Part shown: positions 1 through 9,200 of the stretch, piece after piece | Layout of the letters: the number at the start of each line of letters is the position of its first letter | How positions within the stretch are numbered: the first letter of the stretch is position 1 | Source of the DNA: an uncultured Eubacteriales bacterium | GTDB lineage: Bacteria > Bacillota > Clostridia > Christensenellales > Aristaeellaceae | DNA length: 64,000 nucleotides | Assembly: GCA_902795275.1 (NCBI GenBank) | Contig: CADBKQ010000004.1 | Coordinates: 235,246-299,245 of the forward strand | Direction of reading: 5' to 3' | Notes under the pieces: model-generated | Told to the model about the DNA's origin: nothing | What the model saw: the letters and a program-made list of their open reading frames with translations, nothing else | Databases searched by the model: none | Made by a program: the position numbers and the translations under genes

Positions 1-1696
1 GCATCAGCATGGTGGTGAGGATGGTGTTGCTGGTGGGCACCAGCAGGACGAACAGGGACAGCTCACGCATGCAGCTGACCATGGGCAGCAGGTAGCCGCT
101 CAGGAAGCTGCTCTTCTGGATGGGGAAAATGACCCGCAGCATCCGCTTCCACCAGGGTACGCCGGTGATGACCGCGGCTTCCTCGATTTCACCGCTCAAT
201 TGCAGCATGGCGTTCACGCCGGAGCGGGAGGCGAAGGGCAGGTATTTCACCGAGCCGACCAGGCCCAGCAGCAGGAAGCCCCGCAGCCACGGGATCTTGG
301 AGCTCATGGCCAGGTAAATCGCGCCGAAGGCCAGGGAGGGCATGAGGTACGGGAAGAAGGAAAGCGAGTTGACCCAGGAGGCCAGCTTGCTGCCCCGGCG
401 CTTCGCCACGCCGTAGCCCACCAGGATGCCGCAGGTACCCGCCACCAAAGCGCAGGTGACGGCCAGGCCCAGGCTGTAGCCCAAGGCGTTCCAGACCTTG
501 GGGTTCAGCAGGATGCCCGTGCTGTCGCCCTGGTCCAGGCGTTCGGACAGGTTGGTGCCGATCCAGAAATCCAGGGTCATGTTGCTCAGGCTGTAATCGC
601 CCGCCTTGATGATGATGGATTCCATGGCGAACGTCACCAGCGGCACCACGGCCACCAGCAGCAGGATGACGACCAGAATGATCGCCACCGGGCGGTTCGC
701 CTTGCCCAGGTTGATCTTGCTGATCTGGCCGCTTTTGCCCGTCACGGTGGTGAACTGCTTGCGGCTGTTGGTCACCTTCTGGTTCAGCAGCAGGATCGCC
801 ACGCCGAAGAGAATCATCACGCCCACGATGATGTACGCCTGGCCGGGATAGCTGTCCATGAGGGATTTCATTTTGGTGCTCAGCACGTAGTACCGCACCG
901 GCGACCCCAGGAACACCGGCACGGAATAGGCGCTCATGGAGCTGGCGAACACCAGCAGGAAGGTGCTCAGCATGGCGGGCTTCACGATGGGCAGGGTGAT
1001 CCGCCAGATGATGCGGGGGCGGCTGGTTTTGAGGATGGTGGCCGCTTCCTCCAGGTTGGCGTCCATGTTGCGCAGGATGCCGCCGATGAGGATATACGCG
1101 AACGGCGCGTAGTGCAGCCCCAGCACCAGCGCGATGGGGAACGCGCCGTAAACGAACCACTCCGGCATATAGATGCCGAACACGGCGGCCATGATGCCGT
1201 TGGAAGTTTTCAAGCCAATGTTCACGTTTTTAAAGAAGGTTTCCCAGAACAGCGCCAGCGTCCAGGAGGGCATGATATAAGGGAACGTGAACACGGCGGA
1301 TACGAACTTTTTGTATTTCAGGTTGGTGCGCGTCACCAGGAACGCCACCACGCCGCCGAACAGAATCGCAATCAGCGACGAGGCCAGCGACACGATCAGC
1401 GTGTTCAGGAACGGCTGGTAAAACTGAATCCAGCTGTAATCGTTTTCCGCCGTGGCGAACAGGCGCTGGAAATGATAGAACGAAAAGTCGCCCGCCGTCT
1501 GCTTGGCGGCCCGGGCTTCGCGGCCTACGTGGATGGTGACCGTTTCCAGCAGCATGGTAATCAGCGGGTACAGGGTCAGCACCACCAGAGTGACCAGGAA
1601 AATGAGGAGAATCACGTTGGCTGGCTTGGAAAACCACGCCCGCATCCTGCCCTTCACCCGGTTCATGCGGATGCTCCGGTCAATGGTTTGCTGCAT
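1..1696 (-). CDS. Ferric-iron-type ABC transporter permease (FbpB-like, double-length), cut by window edge
   Basis: Integral membrane permease that would pass a substrate, probably ferric iron, from the binding protein encoded at 2087-3229 across the membrane. At least 565 residues are visible; the C terminus lies outside the window. The start is the ATG at 1696, preceded by a GGGGAGG site. Many hydrophobic segments are seen, and two copies of the binding-protein-dependent permease domain. Each half carries an EAA loop: EEAATILKTS near residue 215 and EEAAVITGVPWWKR near residue 505. Fused double permeases of this length are typical of the iron(III)/thiamine/2-aminoethylphosphonate group. No ATPase gene is visible, so it may lie beyond the window. 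Substrate is inferred from family only. Confidence 0.85.
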   Translation of the reverse strand, partial: MQQTIDRSIRMNRVKGRMRAWFSKPANVILLIFLVTLVVLTLYPLITMLLETVTIHVGREARAAKQTAGDFSFYHFQRLFATAENDYSWIQFYQPFLNTLIVSLASSLIAILFGGVVAFLVTRTNLKYKKFVSAVFTFPYIMPSWTLALFWETFFKNVNIGLKTSNGIMAAVFGIYMPEWFVYGAFPIALVLGLHYAPFAYILIGGILRNMDANLEEAATILKTSRPRIIWRITLPIVKPAMLSTFLLVFASSMSAYSVPVFLGSPVRYYVLSTKMKSLMDSYPGQAYIIVGVMILFGVAILLLNQKVTNSRKQFTTVTGKSGQISKINLGKANRPVAIILVVILLLVAVVPLVTFAMESIIIKAGDYSLSNMTLDFWIGTNLSERLDQGDSTGILLNPKVWNALGYSLGLAVTCALVAGTCGILVGYGVAKRRGSKLASWVNSLSFFPYLMPSLAFGAIYLAMSSKIPWLRGFLLLGLVGSVKYLPFASRSGVNAMLQLSGEIEEAAVITGVPWWKRMLRVIFPIQKSSFLSGYLLPMVSCMRELSLFVLLVPTSNTILTTMLM

Positions 1697-1730
1697 TTCA
1701 ATCCTCCCCTCAGGTGGGGTGTAGTGGAAG

Positions 1731-1808
1731 TTCTAAGTTCCAAGTTCTAAGCTATTAAGCGAATCCATCCTTGGAGTCGAACATTGGAGCAATTGGCTTG
1801 GAACTTAG
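1731..1808. repeat. Heptad inverted-repeat element A (TTCTAAG family)
   Basis: Left array of three 7-base units, TTCTAAG, TTCCAAG, TTCTAAG (1731-1751). The right arm is CTTGGAACTTAG (1797-1808), the reverse complement of the left units. The spacer is about 45 bases. It lies just upstream of the permease gene. The same unit family recurs at 41954-42026. Confidence 0.8.
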
Positions 1809-1810
1809 CG

Positions 1811-1855
1811 CTAAAAAACAAAAGACCGACGGAACGGGCAAAACCGTCCCGCCGG
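1811..1855 (-). terminator. Possible minus-strand terminator
   Basis: A GACGG/CCGTC stem (about 1828-1846) is followed on the minus strand by TCTTTTGTTTTTT. It lies between the binding protein and the permease, so it could lower permease expression relative to the binding protein. Confidence 0.45.
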
Positions 1856-1881
1856 GCAGATCATTGTATCCCGGGGAAGTA

Positions 1882-2086
1882 TGAAGGGGTTCGCAAACCC
1901 CTTCATCAATAATCCGCAGGCGGCGGCATGTACGTCGCCGAGGAGCAACCGTAGGTTGCTTCCGCTATCAATTTGCGGCCGTAAAATGAGCGTTTCCGAA
2001 GGAAATGCCATTTTACAGCAAATTGATGGATCGAATGAAAGGACAATTCATTGGCCTTTCATTCGCGTGGTGTCGGAGACACCACG
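1882..2086. repeat. Cluster of six consecutive hairpins
   Basis: Almost every base in this 205-base stretch can pair. H1 is 1882-1905 (10 bp, TGAAGGGGTT with loop CGCA). H2 is about 1919-1938. H3 is 1944-1960 (7 bp, loop GTA). H4 is 1967-2027, a composite stem of 10+8+8 bp with outer arm ATCAATTTGC, middle arm GTAAAATG and inner arm GCGTTTCC. H5 is 2032-2065 (11 bp). H6 is 2066-2086 (9 bp CGTGGTGTC, loop GGA) and touches the stop codon of the binding-protein gene. It may act as a 3' RNA stabiliser, a mosaic repeat or a structured RNA; no family is recognised. Confidence 0.7.
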
Positions 2087-3229
2087 TTACTGCTGGCAGT
2101 GCTGCAAAATGAAGTCTTCCACTTCAAAGCTGTCCAGGATGTAATCCGCGTCTTCCATGACCAGGGTGCTCTTCCACACGTCGATGGTCAGGTCGCCGTC
2201 GTTCACGGTGATCGCGGGGTTGGGGGAATAAGCGCCGATGCTCTTGCCCCAGGGCTTGAAGCCTTCCTGGGTCATCAGGTATTCGATGAACAGCATGCCG
2301 GTGTAGGGCCGGGTCGCCTTGGTGTTGATCATGGTGTACATGGGATACATAAAGCCGGCGAAGGGCTCCACGGCGTAGCCGTTGGCGGCGGCGTCGTACT
2401 GGGCCACGGTCAGGTTATCGGTCAGCACGGAGGAGGAACGCAGCTTGCTCAGCACGAACAGGCCGATCTTGCCGGTGGCGGTTTCCTGGCTGATTTCCTC
2501 GGCGATGGTGGTGTCGGACTTGCCGAAGGTCACGTTATCCAGGAATTCGGCGATCCACTTGTAGCCCGCGTTCTTGTATTCGCCCAGGTCGATGTCCTCG
2601 CCCTTCCAGGCCTTGTAGGCGTCGGCCAGCTTGGCGGCCCATTCGTCCTTGGTGCACATCACCAGGAAGTTCATGTTGACCTTTTCGTTTTCGGGGTTCT
2701 TGAAGATGATATTGCCCTTCATTTCGGGGGCGGTCAGCTCCCACACGTTCCTGATGGCGGGCACATTGTCGCCCAGGTTGTTGTAGATGAACAGCTTGTT
2801 GATGAACTGGTGCACCAGGGCGGGCTGCTGGTCGGCTTCATCCAGCGTGTCCTTCACTTCGCCGGGCACGAAGTTGATCACCAGGCCTTCGTCGATGGCG
2901 TCGGTCAGCTGGGCGCCGTCCTGAATCATCACCATGTCGGCGGCGCCGTTGCCGGTTTCGTTGCGCAGCTTGGTGTAGATTTCCTGATCCTTCAGGTTGT
3001 TGGATTCAAAGGGAATATCATACAGCGCGGCGAACGCTTCCGCGGCGGTGGTGATACGGCTGGTGTTGCCATACACGACGAAGGTGCCGGTTTCGGCCTT
3101 GGCCTTTTCCACCAGCTGGTCGTGGGTCATGGCCTGGCCCGCTTCCACATCGGCGGCCACGTCGGCCAGGGCGGGCAGAGCGCACAGCGCCATCATCAGC
3201 GCCAGAACAACGCACAAGAGTTTCTTCAT
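2087..3229 (-). CDS. Extracellular solute-binding protein, iron(III)-type
   Basis: Secreted receptor of an ABC importer, 380 residues. The start at 3229 is chosen because AAAGGAGG sits just upstream and the protein then begins with a signal peptide (MKKLLCVVLALMMALC...ALA). A further in-frame start 37 residues upstream lacks these features. The mature part begins near the segment FVVYGNTSRITTAAEAFAAL. It resembles FbpA/AfuA-type type-2 periplasmic-fold proteins in length and general pattern. The partner permease follows 390 bases downstream on the same strand. Iron as substrate is inferred from the family. Confidence 0.8.
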   Translation of the reverse strand: MKKLLCVVLALMMALCALPALADVAADVEAGQAMTHDQLVEKAKAETGTFVVYGNTSRITTAAEAFAALYDIPFESNNLKDQEIYTKLRNETGNGAADMVMIQDGAQLTDAIDEGLVINFVPGEVKDTLDEADQQPALVHQFINKLFIYNNLGDNVPAIRNVWELTAPEMKGNIIFKNPENEKVNMNFLVMCTKDEWAAKLADAYKAWKGEDIDLGEYKNAGYKWIAEFLDNVTFGKSDTTIAEEISQETATGKIGLFVLSKLRSSSVLTDNLTVAQYDAAANGYAVEPFAGFMYPMYTMINTKATRPYTGMLFIEYLMTQEGFKPWGKSIGAYSPNPAITVNDGDLTIDVWKSTLVMEDADYILDSFEVEDFILQHCQQ

Positions 3230-3367
3230 GGGAAATGCCTCCTTTAATATAAAATACGATCTATCTTCCACGCGCCGCCGGCGCGCAAAGGGACAACGGA
3301 ACTGGTAACTTTTGGGAGGATAACGGCACATAATTTCCATACATCCTATGGAATTTGTTCTGAAAGA

Positions 3368-3396
3368 ATTATAGCATCATTCCCCGCGAAAAGCAA
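3368..3396 (-). promoter_or_regulatory. Sigma-A promoter of the iron-type binding protein
   Basis: On the minus strand, TTGCTT (3396-3391), 17 bases, TATAAT (3373-3368). It leaves a leader of about 130 bases before the ATG at 3229, which includes a GCGCGCCGGCGGCGCG self-pairing segment. Confidence 0.6.
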
Positions 3397-3414
3397 TACC
3401 GGCGTTTGATTTTC

Positions 3415-3443
3415 TTGCAGGGCGGCTTTTTGTGTGCTATACT
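3415..3443 (+). promoter_or_regulatory. Promoter of the rRNA methyltransferase gene
   Basis: TTGCAG (3415-3420), 17 bases, TATACT (3438-3443), about 39 bases before the ATG at 3482. It lies back-to-back with the promoter at 3368-3396. Confidence 0.6.
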
Positions 3444-3481
3444 GGACAAAACGGGTCACGCTTTTCTCGGGAGGGATACGC

Positions 3482-4582
3482 ATGGAATATATTGCCGCCG
3501 CCGCGTTCGGGCTGGAAGGGATCGTCCGGCGGGAACTGAATCATCTGGGGCTGGACGCCAAAGGCGAAACGGGCGGGGCGCGGTTTGCGGCCTCGCCGGA
3601 GGAAGCGTTCAAGGCCAACCTGTGGCTGCGCACGGCGGACCGGGTGCTGCTGATCATGGGCGAAGGAAAGGTGCTCAGCTTTGAGGACTTGTTTCAGCTG
3701 GTGCAAAGCCTGCCTTGGGAGGACTATCTTCCTAAGAACGCCCGCTTCCCGGTCAGCGGCAAGTGCGCCCGCAGCCAGCTTATGAGCGTGCGGGACTGCC
3801 AGGCCATCACGAAAAAGGCCATCGTGGAGCGGCTTAAGCGCCACTATAAAACTCCGTGGTTCCCGGAGGACGGACCGGAATATCCCATCGACGTGTCCAT
3901 CCACGGCGATGTGGCCCGCCTGACCATCGACACCAGCGGCACAGCCCTGAACCGCCGGGGCTACCGCACCTGGAATGGGGAAGCGCCGCTGCGGGAAACC
4001 CTGGCTGCCGCGCTGGTGATGCTGTCCCCCTGGGAGAAGGACATGCCGCTTTGGGACCCCTGCTGCGGCACAGGCACGCTGCTCATCGAGGCGGCGTATC
4101 TGCGTTCCCGCCGCGCGCCGGGCTTGACCCGGGCTTTCGCCTGCGAAGCCTGGCCGGAGTTTCCGAAAAAGAAGATGGACGAAATCCGCAAGGACGCGGA
4201 GGCGCAGTTTGATCCCTCCAAAATCGGCATGATCGGCGGCAGCGACATTGACCCGGAAGCGCTGACCCTGTGCAAGCGCCACATCAAGCAGGCGGGGCTG
4301 GCGGGGAAAATCACCGTGACGCAGAAGGATTTGAAGGAGCTGCAATTGGAGGCGGCTTCGCCCCTGTTCCTGCTGAACCCGCCCTACGGCGAACGGCTGA
4401 GCGATAAGAAGAAATGCGAAGCCCTGTACCGGGAACTCCGTGCCCTGTACGACCGGCATCCCGGCAGCCGCATGGGCGTCATCACCGCCCACACCGGCTT
4501 TGAGCGCTGCTTTGGCAAACGCGCCGCCCAGAAGCGGCGGCTCTACAACGGACGGCTGGAATGTGAGTTTATGGTGTACTGA
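3482..4582 (+). CDS. THUMP-domain class I RNA methyltransferase (RlmL N-terminal/YpsC type)
   Basis: SAM-dependent methyltransferase of 366 residues, probably making an N2-methylguanosine in 23S rRNA like RlmL. The ATG at 3482 follows GGGAGGG. The N-terminal ferredoxin-like/THUMP part begins MEYIAAAAFGLEGIVRREL. The Rossmann methyltransferase motif DPCCGTGTLLIEAA lies near residue 195, and the catalytic NPPYGERL motif near residue 300. The length matches the single-function Gram-positive homologues rather than the fused RlmKL of enterobacteria. It is monocistronic, with its own promoter and a strong terminator downstream. Confidence 0.9.
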   Translation: MEYIAAAAFGLEGIVRRELNHLGLDAKGETGGARFAASPEEAFKANLWLRTADRVLLIMGEGKVLSFEDLFQLVQSLPWEDYLPKNARFPVSGKCARSQLMSVRDCQAITKKAIVERLKRHYKTPWFPEDGPEYPIDVSIHGDVARLTIDTSGTALNRRGYRTWNGEAPLRETLAAALVMLSPWEKDMPLWDPCCGTGTLLIEAAYLRSRRAPGLTRAFACEAWPEFPKKKMDEIRKDAEAQFDPSKIGMIGGSDIDPEALTLCKRHIKQAGLAGKITVTQKDLKELQLEAASPLFLLNPPYGERLSDKKKCEALYRELRALYDRHPGSRMGVITAHTGFERCFGKRAAQKRRLYNGRLECEFMVY

Positions 4583-4606
4583 GAGTCGCAAGGACACTTT
4601 AAGTGA

Positions 4607-4638
4607 CGAAAGGCCACGCAGGGATGCGTGGCCTTTCG
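4607..4638. terminator. Bidirectional terminator
   Basis: A perfect 13-bp stem CGAAAGGCCACGC with loop AGGGAT lies between two convergent genes, the methyltransferase and the xylanase. Confidence 0.8.
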
Positions 4639-4656
4639 TGCGGAAAGAAGGATTTT

Positions 4657-6225
4657 TTATTTCACGGCTTCGGGATGGATCACCGCCCAGAAAGCGGGCT
4701 TGGGGCTGCTGTCGGCGTTGAAGAGCAGGGGGTGTTGGCCGGAGCGCCAGGAATAGTTGTCGGTCACGCCCCACACCTGAACGGCGTCGGTCTGGTCGCT
4801 GACGGACTTCATCAGCTTCATGATGTCGGCGTACATCTTGGCCTGCTTTGCCAGGTTGGCTTCGCTGGCGGAGGGGATGCCGATGTCCAGCTCGCTCACC
4901 CGCAGCCGCAGGCCCAGGGCCGCGATGCGCCGCACGCAGGCTTCGATGGCCTGCATGGTGGGGAAGCTGATCTCGTGGTGCATCTGGAAGCCGTAGCCGT
5001 CCACGGTGCCGTCGGCCATCAGGCTTTCCAGCAACTTCACGATGCCGTTCTGCTTGCCCAGGATGGCGGTGTTGTAGTCGTTGTAACAGAGCACCGTGCC
5101 TTCCGGGGCATACTTCCGGGCCAGTTCAAAGGCGCGGTTCACAAAATCCTCGCCCACTACTTTCGTCCAATTGGACTGCCGCAGCTTGCCGGTGCCGTCG
5201 TCAACGGCCTCGTTCACCACGTCCCAGCTGACGATCACGCCGGGGTAATTCTCCTGCATGTAGGCAAACACGCCGCGGATATAGTTTTCCAGCCGGGCCA
5301 GCATCACTTCCCTCGTCACGAAGGGCTTGCTTGCGTCGTAGCCCTCATGGAAGAAGGCTTCGGGGGTCTGGGAGTGCCACACCAGCACGTGGCCGTGCAT
5401 TTTCACGCCGTTCTTTTTGCAGAAGTCCAGCAGCGGCTTCGCGGCGTCGAAGTGGACGGCGGCGGCGGTTTCGTCCTGGGCGGCCAGGCGCTTGCTGGCG
5501 GCGACGTCCAGCACGGCGTCGGGCTTGAGCTCGTTCTCGGGGGTCAGGATGCTGAACTGGCGCAGGTTAAATTCCATGGCCTGGGCGTTCCGGGCGAGCA
5601 TGCCGGGCACGCAGGCGCCGAAGTCGAAATAATCCGCGTAGGCTTCCTTGAGGGAGGGAATCTCGCCATTTTCACCCAGCGTCATGGGGATCTCCAGGTC
5701 GGGATGGTTGGCGGCTTCCGCCGTGCCCGCGGGCGCGTTGATGCGGAAAAAGCGCATGACGAAATCAAGGGTAGGCGCGCCGGTGGTTTCCACGTAGAGG
5801 ATATAATTGTAGTAGGTGTCGGGGGTGTACGCGCCGCTGAGCAGCGTCCACTTGCCCTTCTCCGCCGTGCCGAAAGCCAGGTTCTCGTAGCTTTCCACGC
5901 CGTCCCGGGAATGGGCCACGGAGATCATGAAGTCGGCGCTGTCCACATCGTCCTGGCGCACCTGCACGCTCAGCTCGTATTCCACGCCGGGAGTCAGCTC
6001 AAAGTCCCGCCCGGCGGAGTTCCAGTCCGACTGCCGCCCCGTCACGCGCAGGGCGTTGAGTTCCACCGGCTCCACGGCCGCCGTGCCCATCGAGCGGGCC
6101 ACCCACCCGTCGGTTCCGCCGGTAAAGTTGGATTGATAGAGCATCACCTTGTCCTCCGCCAGAACGCCCGCGCAGGTGGCGAGCAGCAGCAGGGAGGCCA
6201 GCAGCAGAGAGATCGCTTTTTTCAT
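4657..6225 (-). CDS. Secreted GH10 endo-1,4-beta-xylanase with N-terminal carbohydrate-binding domain
   Basis: Hydrolyses internal beta-1,4 bonds of xylan outside the cell. 522 residues. Signal peptide 1-23 (cleavage after VLA). Residues about 28-165 resemble a CBM4/9/22-type carbohydrate-binding fold. The GH10 barrel occupies about 185-520. The acid/base is Glu339 in WDVVNEAVDD and the nucleophile is Glu445 in RVSELDIG. The substrate-binding segments HGHVLVWHSQTP and FQMHHE are present. The gene begins 27 bases after the stop of the large c-di-GMP gene, which suggests co-transcription. A terminator at 4607-4638 ends the unit. Confidence 0.93.
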   Translation of the reverse strand: MKKAISLLLASLLLLATCAGVLAEDKVMLYQSNFTGGTDGWVARSMGTAAVEPVELNALRVTGRQSDWNSAGRDFELTPGVEYELSVQVRQDDVDSADFMISVAHSRDGVESYENLAFGTAEKGKWTLLSGAYTPDTYYNYILYVETTGAPTLDFVMRFFRINAPAGTAEAANHPDLEIPMTLGENGEIPSLKEAYADYFDFGACVPGMLARNAQAMEFNLRQFSILTPENELKPDAVLDVAASKRLAAQDETAAAVHFDAAKPLLDFCKKNGVKMHGHVLVWHSQTPEAFFHEGYDASKPFVTREVMLARLENYIRGVFAYMQENYPGVIVSWDVVNEAVDDGTGKLRQSNWTKVVGEDFVNRAFELARKYAPEGTVLCYNDYNTAILGKQNGIVKLLESLMADGTVDGYGFQMHHEISFPTMQAIEACVRRIAALGLRLRVSELDIGIPSASEANLAKQAKMYADIMKLMKSVSDQTDAVQVWGVTDNYSWRSGQHPLLFNADSSPKPAFWAVIHPEAVK

Positions 6226-6252
6226 ATTGTTCTTCTTGTTCTTCCTTTTTCG

Positions 6253-9200
6253 TTATTCGTTTTGTTTTATACTCTGGGCGTTTTCCCGGCAGAGACGATC
6301 GGCCCGTTCAAAGACGGAGGCCACGCTCTCCACGCCGTCATATTTTGCCATGCCGAAGGCCAGCGCCAATCCGCCGCTGTTTTCGCGGCTCTTTTCCTTC
6401 AGTTCCGCAACCAGCCCGTCGAGGCTTTCAAAATCGTGGCCCTGGGCGATCACGGCAAACTGGTCGCCGGCCACCCGGAAGACCGGGCTGTGCTTGAAGG
6501 TGTCGCAGATGGCGGCGCACACATCCAGAATCAGCTGGTCGCCCGCGTCGCGGCCCTTTTCCTCGTTGACCTGGGCGAGCTCTTTCACGCGGCACAGCAC
6601 GATGGCGTACTGCACCGGCAGGCCGCCTTCGATCTGGCGGGCCAGGGTTTCCGACACGCTGAAATAGGCTTTTTTATCCTTGACGCCTGTGAGCGTGTCC
6701 AGGTTCGCCTCGCTGCGCGCCGCGGACAGCTTGCGCTGGTAGTCCTGTTCGCGCCGGGCCTGGGCGTTGATGTTATTCACGCCGACAATTAGCTGAGGCC
6801 CGTCCTTCTCCTCCACCAGCGCGGCCTTGAGGCTGACATAGGTGGGCTCTCCGTTCAGGAGCATCCGGTACTGGAAGCTGTAAATGCCGTTCTTTTCGAT
6901 TTCTTCCAGCACCCTTTCCCGGGTGAGCATCGCCTGGAATTTTTCCCTGTCCTCGGGATAGACGTATTTCACGCTTTCCTTATGCGCCTGGGCGAAGAAA
7001 TCCTCGCCTTCCTTCGGCATGTCCAGCCCCGCGTAATCCCTGCTGGCGCTGTATTCGATATAGCGGGCGGTCGCGGGGTCGATCGTGTAAATGGCGATAA
7101 AGTCCTGGGTGAGCGCGGTGATGCGGGAGTAGGTCATCCGTTCCGCCTGGATGCGGGCGAGGGTTTCCTTCTGCCGCATCTGGGCGTCCACGTTGTTGAC
7201 GCCGATGATGATGTGCGACCGGTCGGCCTGCATGCGCACGGCTTTCATGTTGACATAGGTGGGCTTGCCGTCGATCAGCAGGCGGTAGGTCAGGGTGAAG
7301 GTGCCCTCCGCATCCAGTATCTTTTCGATGTTCTCCCGGGTGAAGGCGCTGAGGAAATACTCCTGGTCGTCCTTGTGCAGCCGCGTTTCCGCTTCCTTGC
7401 GGCTGACGGAGAAGAAGTGATCCCCGTGCCGTTCCAGCGCCAGGTTTTCCCGCGCGGCGTCCGGGCTGTATTCGATGAAGGCTTCGGTGTCCAGGTTCAC
7501 GTAATAGAGGAACAGATAATCGGCGGACAGGGCCTTGGCGATGTGCGCGTAGTTGGTGCCGGCGTTTTCGCCTTCCTTGATCACGGCCAGCACGGCCGCG
7601 GCGATGGCGGATGTGCCCGTAACGGGGTTGACCGCCACCCGGCGGATGAGGGCGTGAATCGACGTGTCCTCGTTGATTTTTTCATCCACGATGGCGCGCT
7701 TTCCATCCTTGCTGCATCGCATCACCGCGCCCATGAACACGGAGCCCGGCAGGTTCGGCATCTCGGAATAATCCAATGCTTCCGTCGAAAACTTTGCGCC
7801 CATCGTCCGCTCCAGGAAGTCGCGGTAGGATTTGTTGCACCGGTTATATCTCACCCGCGTGCCGTTGACCTCGATGATGCTCATGGGCAGGGTGTTGAAG
7901 TAGCGGCGCAGGGGTTCGTCGTCCTCGCTGGAAAGCACGGCCATATCGTACAGGTTCACGCGCCCGATGGAGGCGTAATACGCCATCTCCTCCGGGTTTT
8001 CAAAGCCCATGTCCATGCCCTTTTTATGCATGGACAGCATGGCGTCGAAGGAAATGGGCTTGCCGTAATAGTAGCCCTGAATCTTCGTGCAGCCGATTTC
8101 CCGCAGGAATTCCACCTGCTCTTCCTGCTCCACGCCCTCGCAGACGGTTTCCAGCCCCAGGCCGATGGCCATCTTCGTCAGCTCTGTCAGGATGATCTTG
8201 CTTTCGTCGCCGCTGCCGAAGCGCTCCATGAAGCGCATGTCGAACTTGAGCAGGTCGAAGCGGATGTTCTGCAGCACGTCCAGGGAGGAATAGCCGCTGC
8301 CGAAGTCGTCCATCCACACCTCGAAGCCCAGCTTCTGGAACCGCTCCACCTGTTCCTTCATGAAATCGAAATCGCTGCCGATCACGCTTTCCGTGATCTC
8401 AACGGAAATCATGCGGCGCTCGATGCCCGCCTCGTCCACCCGGCGGCGGATCTCTTCCACGATGTCGCAGCTGTCAAAGTCGTTCCGGGACAGGTTGATG
8501 GACTGGGGCACCACGTAGAGGCCCGCCTCCGCCTGCTTTTTCATTTTCGCCAGAACCTGCTCCACCACGTAGAGATCCAGCCTGTAAATCAGCTTGGCTT
8601 CTTCCAGCGCGGGAATGAAATCGGCGGGGGAGAGGAAGCCCATCACCGGGTCGATCCAGCGGGACAGCGCTTCCTCGTCGCACACCTTGCCGTCGGCGGC
8701 GCGGATGATGGGCTGGTAATACACCTTCACCCAGCCCTCGGCCAGCGCCCGGTCCAGGTTGTTGACGATGTAGCGATACACATCGCCGTTCCTGAGCATG
8801 TCTTCGTCGAAATAGCAGACGGTGGAAGCGAGTGCCCCTCTGTTCTGATCGCAGGCAAACTTGGCGCGGTCGCACGCCACGTTGACATCCACCTTTTCCA
8901 GGCTGTACGGATAGACGCCCACCCGAATGATCATAGGCTTTCCATTGTCGGCGGTCTGGCATTGGCGGAAGATTTCCCGCACTTCTTCGTCCACGTGCTC
9001 TTCATCCGTGACCGCGGCAAAATGGTCTTCGCTGAAACGGCAGAGGCGGCGGTCGCCGAACTGGCGCAGCAGGATATTCGCGAAGGCGCAGATCAGCCCG
9101 TCGCCTTTTTCAAAGCCGTACTGCCTGTTGTAATGCTTGATGCCCGCAATGTCGAAATACAGCATCACGGGATGGCCGCCTTCGTCCAGCAGCCGCTTCC

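Noticed and set aside
200..1750. Plus-strand frame of 516 codons opposite the iron permease
   Set aside because: The minus-strand frame encodes a permease with EAA loops and many hydrophobic helices; the plus-strand product has no motifs.
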